Counted from the first letter of the stretch, positions 33,775 through 46,096 are shown. The stretch is 64,000 bases of DNA from Punica granatum (GCF_007655135.1 NC_045134.1:11986982-12050981); one strand, 5' to 3'. The notes: generated by a model from the letters alone, not told the origin. Made by a program: numbers and translations.

Positions 33775-35155
33775 ATTAACCAAGACACTAGAGAAGGTCC
33801 ACGGAAAGGACGACATGAAACATGCTCCTTCTTTTCTATTTTTCGTTTTTGGCTACATCTTTACTAATTGTTATGATTTTCCCTTGCAAATTTTGATTAT
33901 CATTTTTATATTTTGCCCCTTTTCCAGTCACAAAAAAACTTATAAGCTTAATACAAGAAAATAGAAAGTTAATAGGGAGAATATGAAGTATTAGCGATTC
34001 TTTACTGTTTTTCATTTTTGGCATTTTCATTTAGAAAATGAAAGTTAAATAAAGAGAATAGGAAATTTAAATAATGAGGTAAATTATGGAGCTGATTGAG
34101 AGTAAGAACACAATCTTCGTATATGCTATATAAGGACTACAAAGAAAATGGGAAGTCTCATTAGGCGATTCTTTTATGTTTTTCATAGTTCGCCTTTTCA
34201 TATGAAAAGGTGTCAGAGTTCCAAAAATGACACAGTTTTACTCTGTGATGATACTTTTATTGAATATCATAGAAGGACACTATAAATACACACTTAGTGA
34301 CACTTGCTAACTAACTATAAATACAAATTGTTATACTCTCATATAACGCATATTCTTATTTTATAATAAGAACATATATTATATATAGAGTATATTTAGT
34401 GATTGGATAAATTATCATTACTTGGTTGTGATACAAGATGAATGAACATTACGACTGTCTCGAGGATCATTTTAAAAAGCTGCGCTGCAAGGTCCGCGGG
34501 ACAAGATGAGGCAGATTAGAGATCGAGAGCAGGAACGTAATCTTTGTATACACTATGCTGGACTACGAACTTGTAGAGAGGTACAGGGGTGAGATTAGGT
34601 GCTAAATGGTGGGTGTTATTCTAGATCCCATACCTAAAGATCTTGAGCAGGTAGTTTGATCCATCAAGGTAAGAATGAAGTTCCCATTCTACGAGCCAGA
34701 CGAGCACCGAGCGAACGGCTAAGCTAGAGAGCTATGGTGCATATAAACTATTATTATTATTATTAACTAATACACTAAAATGGGTCCATGGAAAGGACAA
34801 CATCACACGTGCCCCTTCTTTTCTGTTTTACACTCTGGCCTTTTTTTACCTAATTGTTGTGATTTTCCCCTGAAAACTTTTATTATTACTTTATCTTTCC
34901 CTTTTTCAGATTACAGAGAAAATTCATAGGTTTAATATAGTAAAATTGAAAGTAAAACATAGAGAATGGGAAGTCCCATTAGCGATTCTTTTCTGTTTTT
35001 CATTTTTGACCTTTTCTTTAATAATTGTTATGATTTCCCCTGCAAACTTTGATCATAATTTTATTTTTGTCCCTTTTTTCAATTGTAGAGAACACTCATA
35101 GGCTTATACAAGTAAATAAAAAGTTAAACAAAGAGAATGGAAAGTCCATTAGCGA
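33775..35155. repeat. Three diverged copies of a ~200-260 bp repeat
   Basis: Segments near 33,790-34,040, 34,775-34,985 and 34,985-35,155 share the order: tccttcttttctgtttt, aattgttatgattttcccctgcaaac, ttttgccccttttccag, agaaaattcataggcttaat, aaagttaaacaaagagaatg, gcgattcttttctgtttttcat. The last two are nearly adjacent. All are in the same orientation. No coding potential; family unknown. Confidence 0.55.
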
Positions 35156-35159
35156 GGAT

Positions 35160-36415
35160 TAAATTTATAACTTCTTTGTTCCAAGCGAGAACATACATTA
35201 TTACACTATGACCCCTTTCTCTTTTAATTTCTTCTCACATCCTCTAAAATAATTTCAAAATTAGCATGTCTTTATTATCTATATACTGAAATAAAGCATG
35301 TCACATTGTACAAAAGTGGCGGCTATCATCTTGATACTCGAGAGTATTTATTATTCTCAAATTGACATTATTTGCAACTTTTGTTCGTATAAAATTAGTG
35401 AACAAAGGAACAGTGAAATGAATGCTATTGGAGTGTCAAAATGATTTTCTATTATGATGTCTTGGATTCTAATCGATTCTTCAATCCTGTCTTAATTTTT
35501 TTTTTCTTTTTTATAGCAAAACATTATCATCATCATCATCATCATCATTGTTATTATTATTAAATTCTTCTCTGCATTTTTTTGTCTGAAAGAACGTTAT
35601 AGCTAATAAATCTATAAGATTTTAACTAATTAATTTTAGAAAAATACGAACACTATAATAGAATGAGTTAATCTTATTTAATTTACTAATCAACTTATGT
35701 ATCCACTTATTTTAATGTAGCAAGTAATTTAAAGGGATGATTTTGTAAAATTGTAATATTATCCGTACAATAAGATGAAAATATATAGTTACTTAATTCT
35801 TTTTTATATAATTGATGTATTTGAAAAAATATATAAGATCCTAAATCAAATGAAATGATGTCCAATAAACTGGAATATTAATACAAACAACAAATTCATT
35901 ATTTCTGGTCTCGAAAATGTTACTATACCTCATCCTCTTTCTATATGGATTAAACTATTGACTCCACTACCCAAAAAAAAAACAAAAATAGATTCATTTA
36001 TTTTAAGGTTAATCCCACTAAATATACTATATAATATCCTAAAAACACTAAGACGGCCCTTACATTTAAAACATAACATTTACCATCCAATTTTTGTTGG
36101 CGTGGCAGATATTTGGGTACCGTTCACCGTGCTAACTTGACACTTCTATATACTACTTTAGTTAAAAAAAAAATGATTAGTAAAAAGCAACATAAGTGGT
36201 TGCGAAGACGAGATATTCTTTGTTACTGTTCCTGCATCTGATTTGCAAGTAAAATGTAATGAGATGAAAATTTAAATGTTTTGTTGGTTAAAAACCAGAA
36301 TCTCAAGATTCATTCTAAGAGGGACAATGTTCAGTAAATTATTCCAGTTAGTTCAGTCTATTTTTCATTTTATTATTATTCGACTCTTACCAATAAAAAT
36401 CTCTTGTGCCCACTT
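35160..36415. other. AT-rich intergenic DNA
   Basis: Contains an (ATC)n microsatellite at 35,525-35,549. No gene is supported. Confidence 0.5.
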
Positions 36416-36565
36416 GCTTTTTTTTTTCGGTTATAAAGGAGGCATAAGATCTAATACAATGAAAGAGAAATCCTAAATAATTGATAAAAGGACACGAATA
36501 GTCCTACTAGGTATCAAACCTGTGACCTCTAGGTCGGCAAGTGAGGGCGTGTGCCACTGTATTAC
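36416..36565 (-). mobile_element. SINE copy 3 (tRNA-derived)
   Basis: On the minus strand it begins near 36,565 with gtggcacacgccctc (box A-like), then box B-like GGTTTGATACC (36,520-36,510), a body with gtccttttatcaattattt, and an A tail seen as the T run at 36,418-36,427. Same family and orientation as the copies at 10.3 and 13.2 kb; this is the best preserved. Confidence 0.6.
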
Positions 36566-37184
36566 AACTTCTTTTAATCCTCTTGCTCTTTTTATATCTC
36601 CTATTAATCCCATTAGTCTCCTTGTACTGGAACGTAACTTGTTACCAGGACTTCCCATTTCTTGTTTATGCGCCAAGTCTTACTCTTTATGAATAAGAGT
36701 AGAGTGCCAACAAGAAATTGAGAAACCTGTGAAAAATTGAGAGAAAATAAGTGTTGTGTGGTGGCATATGTCGTTGTCCAGAATCTAAAGATTTTAGATT
36801 TGATTCTCGTCAGTGGGACCACTTTGTCCTCCTCTACTTATATTTCTATTTCCTGAGGAACCTCTTTCATATAAAAACAAAAAAAAAAGAAAAAAAAAGC
36901 CAAGTTAGCAAACATCCTTGTCTTACCTATGAAGCGCTTGTGTGTTGTGAAGGGCAAGCATACATATTATATCCTTCAATTCACTATTTCTATGGCACGA
37001 TTCACATTCAAATTTAAGTAGGAAAATACTAATGAAATGAAAAACTATGAAAGAACCGTTTTCCGATGCAAACAAATCAAAAACCGTTCTTAGAATGGCA
37101 GCTAAGTCTTTTTATGATTAGAGAGGAAATAGAACCATCTATAAAAGAAATACAGGAAGATTTTATATTTGATGTAATGAACGA
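36566..37184. other. Intergenic DNA and TED7-like promoter region
   Basis: Mostly AT-rich, with an A-run at 36,880-36,897. The last 200 bases should hold the promoter of the TED7-like gene. No other gene is supported. Confidence 0.5.
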
Positions 37185-37193
37185 TATAAATAG
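37185..37193 (+). promoter_or_regulatory. TATA box of the TED7-like gene
   Basis: TATAAATAG, a consensus plant TATA box, 72 bases before the ATG at 37,257. This gives a short leader of about 40 bases. Confidence 0.65.
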
Positions 37194-37256
37194 AGACATG
37201 GATTCTCACATTCTTCAAACTCAGGAAACACGACCAATCAATTGAGCTAAAGAAGT

Positions 37257-37937
37257 ATGGCATCTCCTCAAGGCATCACCTTCAGCTTCCCATACTTCCA
37301 ACAGCCACCAGCAGCCGCCACTCACCCACCTCCACCGCAGCCGGATAAGTTCCCTCCCCCGTGGCCTCATGTTCTCCCTCCACCACCACCAGTCCCCCAT
37401 CCTGTGGCCCCGCCACCACCCCACGTCCTCCCTCCACCAACTCCCCATACCCACCCGTTTGCTCCCCCGCCACCACACATCCACCCACCACCGCACCCAT
37501 TGCCACCACCGCCTGCCCCAGACCACCCCCACCACACGGTCATAATCGTCGTGGTCATCTCATGCGGGGGCCTCCTCTTCGGTGCATTCCTTGCGGCAGC
37601 CTTGTTCTGCTTCCTCAAGAAGCGGAAGAAGAAGACGCGGAAAGAAACCGAGGTCATTCACTTCGACGAGCACCGCAAGGTAAAAGAGAAAATTGTGAAA
37701 GGGCTGCATGGGACCGAAGCGGTCGTACTATCGATCGAGGATGATATCCACATTTCCGAAGAGGTTAAGAAGGATGAGAAGGTTAGCAAAGGGAGCCATA
37801 ATAAAGATTTGGATATTACTGAGACCTCCGAGGGTTTCGGTACCAATGCGGAAGCCGGGGGAGGAGCTCCGGGTGGCCCTGCAGGAGAACAACACCACTA
37901 CCATTTCCACCAGCACCACCTTGAGAACAAATCCTAA
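37257..37937 (+). CDS. TED7: TED7-like tracheary element differentiation-related membrane protein
   Basis: An intact single-exon gene of 226 codons. Residues 1-93 are extremely Pro- and His-rich (repeats such as PPPPHVLPPP), residues 94-120 form one membrane helix (VIIVVVISCGGLLFGAFL), and residues 121-128 are a basic stop-transfer stretch (KKRKKKTR). The C-terminal tail has the family block EVIHFDEHRKVKEKIVKG followed by VVLSIEDDIHI, then a Gly-rich part and a His-rich end. This matches TED6/TED7 proteins, which are made in differentiating vessel elements, sit in the plasma membrane and associate with the secondary-wall cellulose synthase complex. The start is fixed by the only upstream ATG in frame and a good context. 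The nearby GUX-like gene acts in the same wall. The antisense Gly/Trp-rich frames are shadows. Confidence 0.85.
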   Translation: MASPQGITFSFPYFQQPPAAATHPPPPQPDKFPPPWPHVLPPPPPVPHPVAPPPPHVLPPPTPHTHPFAPPPPHIHPPPHPLPPPPAPDHPHHTVIIVVVISCGGLLFGAFLAAALFCFLKKRKKKTRKETEVIHFDEHRKVKEKIVKGLHGTEAVVLSIEDDIHISEEVKKDEKVSKGSHNKDLDITETSEGFGTNAEAGGGAPGGPAGEQHHYHFHQHHLENKS

Positions 37938-37940
37938 CTG

Positions 37941-40900
37941 ATTTGCATTGAGAAGAATATTCAATCACAAGCAAAGCGATTAACCCTACTAGTTTCCACA
38001 AACATATTGATGTAACATGTATGGTCATATTAAAATATTTCATTCATTAAATTCTGGCTGATGATGAACATTATTACACTTGAAAGGTATAACAGTACCA
38101 TCTCATTCATGCATTTTTATGTAATCTGCAACGTTCTACATTTTGTTAATAACAACTCAGTTAATGTATATTAAAAAAAAATAGTAAATGTGATCGACAT
38201 GGCTCAGTACAATTCACCATATATATAATTTGGCCAATATCTCTTCCCTACTATTTAAAGGCCTTAGGTCCATTTCGTCTCATTTTTACATTTTGAAATC
38301 GCCCACGCAATATATACTTTAATAAATTATAAATTCCTAATGATAATTACCTAGTCACGGCTCTTTCCCTCCTCTCTCATACATCCCTTTTTTTTTATTT
38401 GCGCCACACTCTCTTCCCGCTCTTTCCAACGTTTCTTCCTCAGCCAATGTTAAATGAAACGTGTCAGAGAGAGAATTTCATATTGGCATCCCCGTTGTGT
38501 ATGAGGACGGGAATTAAGGATTCTAGGTGATCCTCCGCTAGACAAATAAGAAGAAACCTTTGAATTTATAAAGGGTTGGATACAACCACCTATTAATATA
38601 AAATTTTAGATTGAACATGAGCCCAATTGCCTATATCCCTTTATACATCGGGAAAAAAATTGCTCTTCAAGTCTGTCATTTCGAAGAAGCGCATGTTGAG
38701 GTGTACATCGTTGCTCGCCACATTGACTTGTAGTTTTTGATATCATTGGAGAAAGAGTGAACTTTAATTATGTGAACACTGAAGGACATACTTTGAAATG
38801 TTTTGAAAACTTTTTGTTTCAACCAAACCTAAAGTTTGGTTCGGTTTGGTAAGGTTTCCAAGCTAAGTAGGTTCAGTTACATACATGTAATTAGGGCAAA
38901 ATAAAATTTGGAACGGCTCAGTTCAGGTTGAACTAATTGGACATGCCAAGCTGGGCTATGATCATGTAGTTCAACTGGCATACTTTTACAGATAGTAACA
39001 TGGGTTCCCTCATGATGCCACTGCAAGTAGGTCCGGATTGGTTCAAAGTATTGCAGCGATCTAAGTCTAGCCTAGATAAATTAATTCTAACTAATATGGG
39101 TTGATTCAAGCGATTCGCAGCTTGTTCCGTTTAAGTAAGGTCTCAAGTTTGAGTCCTTATGAATGTAGAAAATTCATGATGTAAGAGCTCTACTCCTTAA
39201 TGAAACGAGCCGGCTTGACTAAATTAGTAAGGGTCCAATTGGATTTCTGGATACTCGGTCCACACCGAAAAAAGTTCGCAGGAGTTTTCCATTCATTTAC
39301 TTAAATGCTTCCACCTATGTATTTTTTTCATATCCGGGGCTCATGATTGACCATCCTTTTGATTGTCCCGCCATTAACACACACAATTCTTTGAATTCCG
39401 AATAAAGACATTTAATATTATATTAATAAAAAAATCTAATTAACTGATTAAACTCCAATTATGAGTTTGTCATACTCCAGCACCCCCTCCAAGAAAAGGA
39501 AAAAAAAACGAAAAATCATATCAGAAAGAAAAAATTCTTATTACCTAGTTTAACTTGCACCGGATGCAAGTAACTCGAAGCCGAAGTGAAGAGATTACCT
39601 TATCCTTGCCCGGAAGCGAGAAACGGTGGAGAGGATGGAACCGAGAGCTCTGGATGTAAGATGAAAGGTGCGCTACGAGAATATGCATGTGTGGGAAGGT
39701 AGATATCGGAAGAGCATGGTGTGCGCAAAGAGATATTGAATGGTGCAAAGCAGGTATTGAGATATTGAATAACAATGTGGAATTGAAATGACAAAAATTG
39801 TAAAGAAAAAGTAACGATATGTCGGCGTAGAGCCAGTTTGTGTTTGCGTTGTCCAGAAAGTTTACAATGATGGCACCTTCTAACTTTTATAGGATAGACC
39901 GCGGAACCCTAATCGAGCAAAAATTCGGCTTTATTACAGGGAAATAAAAAATAAAAAGAAATAAAATGTACTATCCTAGAAGCTAGCTAAACTAGGAAAT
40001 ATGAATATCCATCAAGCTAAACATAAGGAAATTGCCAAGTTGAGATGATACACTTGCTAAACATTCCAGCAACCTCCATATAAGCGAACCTCTGTCCAAG
40101 GAAACATCCCCAAACGACGGATCAAGGCACCATTCGTACCTCACCTGCTTTACATGAACTCATTAACCTCAGTAAGGAAAAAGATCGAACTAATTCACTT
40201 ACTTAGCTAATGATCGTATATGTCGCGCAACCCTCCATCTCTAATGCGTGAGCCAAGGCAACAATCTCCGTTGCCATGTAGAGTAACGTACTTATACTCG
40301 TGCATGTCAAGATTCATGCAATACTGTTGTTTTGGAAAGAACCAAGATCCCCTCCACGATGTGAGCTAACAGCCAGCCCTTCAGCTAAATGATTGGACCA
40401 GCCCAGCTGAAACCTTTCACGACTTTTCCTCGAACCCCCAACGCATCTAACGGCTGTCCAAGTTGCGCAATGCCATGACTCTTTGAATCAAGTCCTCGAG
40501 TCCTCAATCCTGAGCCATTTCTATGCATGGGCCTCTTGGTGTGTCCATAGTGAAAATGTCGAGCCACAAGCCTTAATTGAACCCAAATTCAATCGATTAA
40601 TCCCCTTTGAGCATCACATCCGACACGGGCTTGTAAAAGGCTGTTAGGTATTAAAAACGGGTGTAAACAAATAGTAAAAGGATTAATTGTGCAGGGCATG
40701 TTTTCGTTTAAATTGAGATAAATCACCAAGTGCTATGATGTAATAGCTTCCATCCATACCAAGTTTGCTCATTATAATAATTATTTCGCTCGTTTAATTT
40801 CCTACAATGTCTTGTTGAAACATACACAATTAGGCCACCAATACCCCAAATGGAGAGATTAGTCGGTGATCCGATCTCGTCATGTGATGTGAGAAAGTAC

Positions 40901-41894
40901 TAATAAAATTGTAATAAACTAAATAATAAGTGTTAATCACTCGATTAATTGTTGTAAGTTTTCTTAATTTAAACAAGTTTATCGGTTCTTCCTCACCACA
41001 TCATTATGAGGTAGGATCTTTTAAAATTTTCTCATGATTAAGCTCATAAATTGAATTTGGAGAAATATGGCATGATTTGAGCTCATGAATGCTCTTGAAA
41101 GCCACTAAACCTATAAGGGATTGAGACCATGTCCAACCCAAAAGTTTAAGATTATAGGATGGTAGATCCAATTATCTTAAATCCAATTTTTCTCCTTATT
41201 ATTCCGATATGAGACTCAGATCCTTAACAAATGCAATATGTTTTTCTTTGAGCAACATAAAATGCAAGGACAAAGCATATCATATTATAGCATGATTCAT
41301 ATCCATGTGAATTTCATGTTATATTTCATATAACAGTTTCCCTAGAGAAAATAACTTAAGGTGTTCACCCAAAAAAAAAAACTTAAAATGAAACGTGATC
41401 TAGGTCAACTCTATCAGTTTAAACACCATGTATGTGTTCCTTTTCTTTTACTTTGGTACGAAAATTTACTCTTTTTTTTTGTGAGAAAAATTGTAAAAAA
41501 CATTATTCTCGCAAATGTATTTTTCAAAATTTGAACTTATATTATCTTCCTTACGAGGGTTGATGTGCTATTTACTACTTTACCAACAACTTGTTAGTAA
41601 CTCATATTTTTTTGGGTTAATCACGTAAAAAATCATGAACTTTCACTAAACTCTCAAATCTAGCATCGACTTTTTGTTTTCCCAAATCTAGCAGCAACTT
41701 GCTGACGTTAAACCAAATCTAACATCCGTCCACAAGTCTGTCAATTTTATTGACGTGACAGGGTAACTGCAGTGACGGGGCAAACGTAATCTGATGTGGC
41801 GATTCTCTCCTCCACAACCTACAGACATACAGCTATGGCTACTCCCTCCCCTTCCTGTCACCATCACCAACACCTTCACTGACTTCATCATCAT
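37941..41894. other. Intergenic DNA with unidentified old repeats
   Basis: No gene is supported in nearly 4 kb. Minus-strand frames near 39,545-39,794 show no family resemblance. The stretch 41,640-41,890 is GC-richer, with paired words (aaatctagcatcgac, aaatctagcagcaac) typical of a plant repeat edge. The large retrotransposon begins at 41,895, preceded by atcat, its probable target-site copy. Confidence 0.5.
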
Positions 41895-42310
41895 TGTCAG
41901 CACCCAATTTCGGTCCACCGGTTCCAGAGGGGCAAAATCGTCATTTTTACCATCCATCGGAGGGAAGTATTTCTGGTTAATTGCTTGAGCACTCGCGACT
42001 TTTGGGGATAGAATATCTCCTCAATTTAGCGCCAATTTACCATTTTTTTTCAAAAAAATACGCCATGGGTAGTCCTTGAATTTTACGTGCGCCAACGTCA
42101 ATTTTTAAAATTCAGGACTAAAATTAAGGCCGAAAAATATTTTATTGCGTAATATTGATCCATGAATTTTTCTGAACACAATGCCAATCTCGGATTAATT
42201 TTTCGACACCCAATTGCAAAGACGAGAATTTTAATCTCTACGCGCGTTAAACTTGAATTTTCGAATTTTTTGAATTTCTATTAAAAAAAAAAGGAACAAA
42301 GTGGCAGGGC

Positions 42311-42399
42311 CGGTCAGAGTCGGTCAGACAACTCTGACCGACCGTTGAAAAAAAAAAAAAAAGCAAGTCAAAGGCAACGGTCAGAATCTGACCGTTGCC
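42311..42399. promoter_or_regulatory. Palindrome cluster with MSA-like MYB sites in the LTR
   Basis: CGGTCAGAGT (42,311-42,320) and ACTCTGACCG (42,331-42,340) form one inverted pair. GGCAACGGTCAGA (42,373-42,385) and its exact reverse complement (42,387-42,399) form a 13 bp perfect palindrome around one base. CAACGGTCA fits the core of the mitosis-specific activator element bound by three-repeat MYB proteins. The same palindrome is kept in the 3' LTR (58,261-58,287). Confidence 0.5.
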
Positions 42400-42618
42400 C
42401 CTTTTTCCCGCCATTTCCTTTTCTTTCTTTCTTCTTCTTTCCTTCTTCTCTTCAGCCGTTTCGTTTTTTTTTTTCCGGGACCACACCCCCGATCCTCCCA
42501 ACTGGATTTCTTCACGCTCCATCACCTCTAGATCACGGCTCGTCCTAGCGGCTCACTCCCTCAGCTCATTCGGCCCGAAGCCCTAGCCGTTCAATCCCTT
42601 CAGCTGAGCCAAGAATGG

Positions 42619-42800
42619 AAACCCTAGCAATAAAAACCCTAACTTTCCTCTCCGCGAAAAGAAGAAGACCGGGGACGAAAAAAAATCTCCGACTCTCTCT
42701 CACGCTCTCTCAGCTCGAGTACTCCCGGAAAATCCAAAAAAGAAAAGAAACCCTAGCTGCTCTCGGATGGAACCGTCGGTTGCCGAAAGAAAACCCTAAC
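42619..42800 (+). promoter_or_regulatory. Telo-box (AAACCCTA) cluster in the LTR
   Basis: At least four AAACCCTA-type words at about 42,619, 42,633, 42,748 and 42,790, with further ccctagcc words nearby. Telo-boxes sit in the promoters or leaders of plant ribosomal-protein and replication genes. The matching 3' LTR region (58,505-58,690) keeps them. Confidence 0.5.
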
Positions 42801-43402
42801 GAACAATTCCCGATAGCCCTCTCTTACCTCACCTCCGGCTCGACTCCTCCCGGAAAAAGCCCACAGCTCCTACCACAGACTCTCTCTAGAAAACCCTCAC
42901 GCTCTCAGCTCGTTCATCCTCGCCCCCTTGCCCTAGAAAATCGTCAGCTCCTCTCCCAAAGATACACGGACCTCTCTTTCCTCGACTGTGCAGGTTAACC
43001 CAGCCCTTGCCAGTACTTGAGCCACGTCCAACAAGTCGCCGGAGGCCCCAGGGAACCGGGAGTTCGCGTGCAAACCGCCGAAGCCATCGGAGCCACCCAG
43101 CCCTTCCTCTCGGACGTTGTCTGCACTAGTCGGGTCTGCCACAACCCGACTCGCCCTCCTACAGCCCGAACTCCCTCAGTTCACGCTCGGCCTTCAGCTC
43201 CCACGTTCTCTCAGACCTCGGCTCCCTTAGCCCCTCGTCCGGCCTCCAGCTCGCCTCTCGCCACCACCCGAGCCGCTCGGCCGCCCCGAACTGGATCCCT
43301 TCCTCTCCTTTATTTCGTTTTTTGCTAACCGGGTCAACTTCTCTCCGGGCCAGCGCAGGTAGCAACCCGGTCCGGATCCAGTCGCCCAGTCCAGATCTCC
43401 TC

Positions 43403-43518
43403 GGCCCAGCCCGCGTTCAGCAGCGGCCCAGTCGCGTCGGCCCACTCGGCCCAATCCAGTGGTTCTCAGCCCAGTTTGATCGCGGCCCGTCCGAGCTCCC
43501 TCGGCCCAGTTTGGCCCA
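43403..43518. promoter_or_regulatory. Site II (TGGGCC/GGCCCA) cluster in the LTR
   Basis: Six GGCCCA words at 43,403, 43,425, 43,439, 43,448, 43,503 and 43,513. GGCCCA is the reverse of TGGGCC, the site II element bound by TCP factors in genes expressed in dividing cells. Most are kept in the 3' LTR (about 59,290-59,400). Confidence 0.5.
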
Positions 43519-46077
43519 ATCCATCCTACCAGATCTCAGCCCGTCACGGCCCGGCCCGACTTGCCCAGCAATTTTTGACTTTTTTTCATTTTTCTTATTT
43601 ACAGAATCACCCCTCAACTTCCCGAACTAGGTAAATCCTCTACTTAGTAGCATGTTTAGGGCTCATTTTCTGAATGCCTATGTTTGCTTGGATGAATATG
43701 ATGAGAAATGAATGCTATTGGGGCTGTGTGGGTGATCGGATTTGTCGCAAACTCGATTTTACGAACTTTTCGTTTTGTCTCATTTCAATACAGAGGACGC
43801 TTTTTTTTATTTTTTCAGATCTGCCCCGAATTTTAAAATTATTATTAGTTAAGTCCCGGCCATTTTTAATATTTTTCAATCAGTCCTTGGATTTTCCAGA
43901 ATTTTCTAACCTTTCCTAGGAACTTTTCAAGTCGTTTCAGTTTGGTCCCGGGGCCATTTTCGCCTTTTTCAGATCCGCCCCGAATTTTAAAATTATTTCC
44001 AGTCAAGTCCCGGTCATTTTAATATCTCCAGATCAGTCCTCGAAATTTTCATAATTTTCTAAATCAGTTCCGGAACTTTTCATGTCGTTACAGTTTCGTC
44101 CCCGCAACATTTTATTTTTCAGAATAGTCCCTGAGCTTCCAAATCAGTTTCAGATAAGTCCTGGGTCATTTCCAGTAATTTTTGCAAAGTCCAGAATTTT
44201 TCCAAAATTTTTAAATCAGTCCCTGAACTTTCTGAAATTTTCAAATCAGTCCCTGTTCTTTTAAAATTGTCCAAATCAGTCCTCGAACATTTTCCAGAGA
44301 TATCCAATCCCTTTCCTACTTGGATTCCCGACCGACAACACATGTGCCTCGTTTAAATATTTTTGTTTATGTAATTATATGTATGCAACATGATAATATT
44401 CTTTGCATGATTTTTTTATTTTTTCATGAATCGGTGCCGTTTATTTGATTTCATTTATATTATGTTTGTGTATGTTTGTATGTGTTCATCAAGATCATGG
44501 CGGCACCGATTGTATAAAATTTGTATGTTTGTCGTGTTTGACGTGATGATGTGCTCTTGATCCGTGTTTAAGTGCTTTATTTTCTCGTTTAATTCGAAAC
44601 CTCACACGAATCGGTTTAATAATGTAAACTCGGCCTAAAATCAAAAGTTTAATTTCAAGACCGTTGGAAATTAGAGTTTATCGGACGGTTCACTAATGGC
44701 CATTCCGACAGCTCGAAATCCGTAGACTAAAAGCATTTGGTAAAATTCCAATTAACCTAAAAGATTCCACACACGGGGTAATTAGGACGATGAATTTGGC
44801 TAAGTTAAAATCATTTGACCTCTTTTAAGTGAATTGCACGAATCGGTTAATAATCTATAATCGCGTTAACAGTTCAAAAACTGTAGTCATGCTCTTTTAA
44901 AATTCACAATTTCAAAAGCACCGAGATACGTGTCACGTAATCTCTACTTTCCATACACACACATATTTTTCGGTTTAAGGGCATGATTACCAGTTCTTGA
45001 TCTGTCATCACCCTAGGGTAGGTTTGTGCTTAGAATGGGTCAAAACACGAAAAAAAATTAATTACAAACTCGGCTTAATTAAACATGGGCAAATGAATGA
45101 GCAAAGGGCTAGGTTTCGAGCTTTAGACAAAAAGAACACTCCTAATCTGTAAAGGCCACACTGTCACAATACAGGAAATTCTAAAAACAACACACACATC
45201 CGAGACTCGATTACAAACATTGTGTTTGTCGGGTCCACAAAAATAATGCCGAATGCTACATCCTTTCTCTATCATCCTGTTTTGTTTGTTTTAGGGTAGG
45301 ATTTGTATGCCAAGATACCCCGGTTAATAATCGTTTAATTCACGTAAATTCGGCAATAACAAAACCTCATTGTTTGTTTATTTGTGTTTGCTTGTTACAT
45401 TCTCGCACTTGTTTGTTATGCGGATCGAGCCCGATCCTTAGGATACGATTTACACGGGTCCAACGCCCCTAACCGTCGATCACGGGGTTCAATGCTCCCA
45501 TACACCGAGTGCGCATCCTAATTTAATTTTCAGTCTTTTCCAAACCACACGGTGAGCACGAGTGGAATAATGACCGAACGCGAACCGATCGGGACTCAGT
45601 CGTTGTAATATGTATTTTTATTTGAGATAACAATGTGAGGGTTCTATGTTGTACATTTATTCATGTAAGAGTCCCGATCGGATAGCGAATGGTTGGAGAG
45701 TTTTTTCGAATTTACGGTGTCAAAACGCGTAAGATGAGCGGAACTTAATTAAGCGGTAATTAAATAAAAAATGGCAAGCCTAGACAAGCTAGAGTACCGA
45801 TAGGGCATGCGAGATATAGGCTCGCATGTAACAGAACCCCCGAATTTGGAACCTCGGGTTTCGTAGACCATATGCCTTAGCAATTAGGTGTATCTTGTAC
45901 CCCTAAACCCGGGTAACTTGCTGGCCCTCGACCTTCTGGTCGTAAAATGGCAAGTGGCGACTCCTTCTCACGTGCGTCCGTCGCACGTCCCCGGGAAGGT
46001 GGACACTCCCAAGCCGCGTTGCATTAGGCTTCGCGCACGCGTCCCCCGACGAGATGAAAATTCGGGTGCGCACAGCT

Positions 46078-46096
46078 TGGTGACTCCACTGGGGAC
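46078..46096 (+). other. Tat-type primer-binding site
   Basis: TGGTGACTCCACTGGGGAC follows the LTR end by a few bases. This sequence type is common at the PBS of Tat/Ogre elements and is thought to pair with a tRNA 3' end (arginine tRNA, from memory). Confidence 0.65.

Larger units (their letters stand above)
41895..46074 (+). repeat. 5' LTR of Tat/Ogre-type element (about 4.18 kb)
   Basis: Begins TGTCAGCACCC and ends GTGCGCACA just before the primer-binding site; the same sequence recurs from 57,782 to the window end. Contents in order: an AT-rich part; clustered palindromes with CGGTCAGA (42,311-42,399); telo-boxes (42,619-42,800); a CT- and GC-rich part with six GGCCCA words (43,403-43,518); a degenerate 35-45 base repeat of the aaatcagtccctgaa type (43,800-44,300); and AT-rich sequence to the end. 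The two LTRs differ by scattered substitutions and small indels, so the insertion is fairly recent on a plant scale. ORFs inside it (for example 42,615-43,328) are not supported as genes. Confidence 0.9.

Noticed and set aside
37221..37657. Gly/Trp-rich antisense ORFs opposite the TED7-like gene
   Set aside because: They are mirror frames of the Pro/His-rich repeats on the plus strand.
42615..43630. Pro/Arg-rich ORFs inside the Tat LTR (repeated at 58.8-59.5 kb)
   Set aside because: Frames are not kept open between the two LTRs in the same way, and composition follows the GGCCCA and CT repeats; promoter sequence explains them better.
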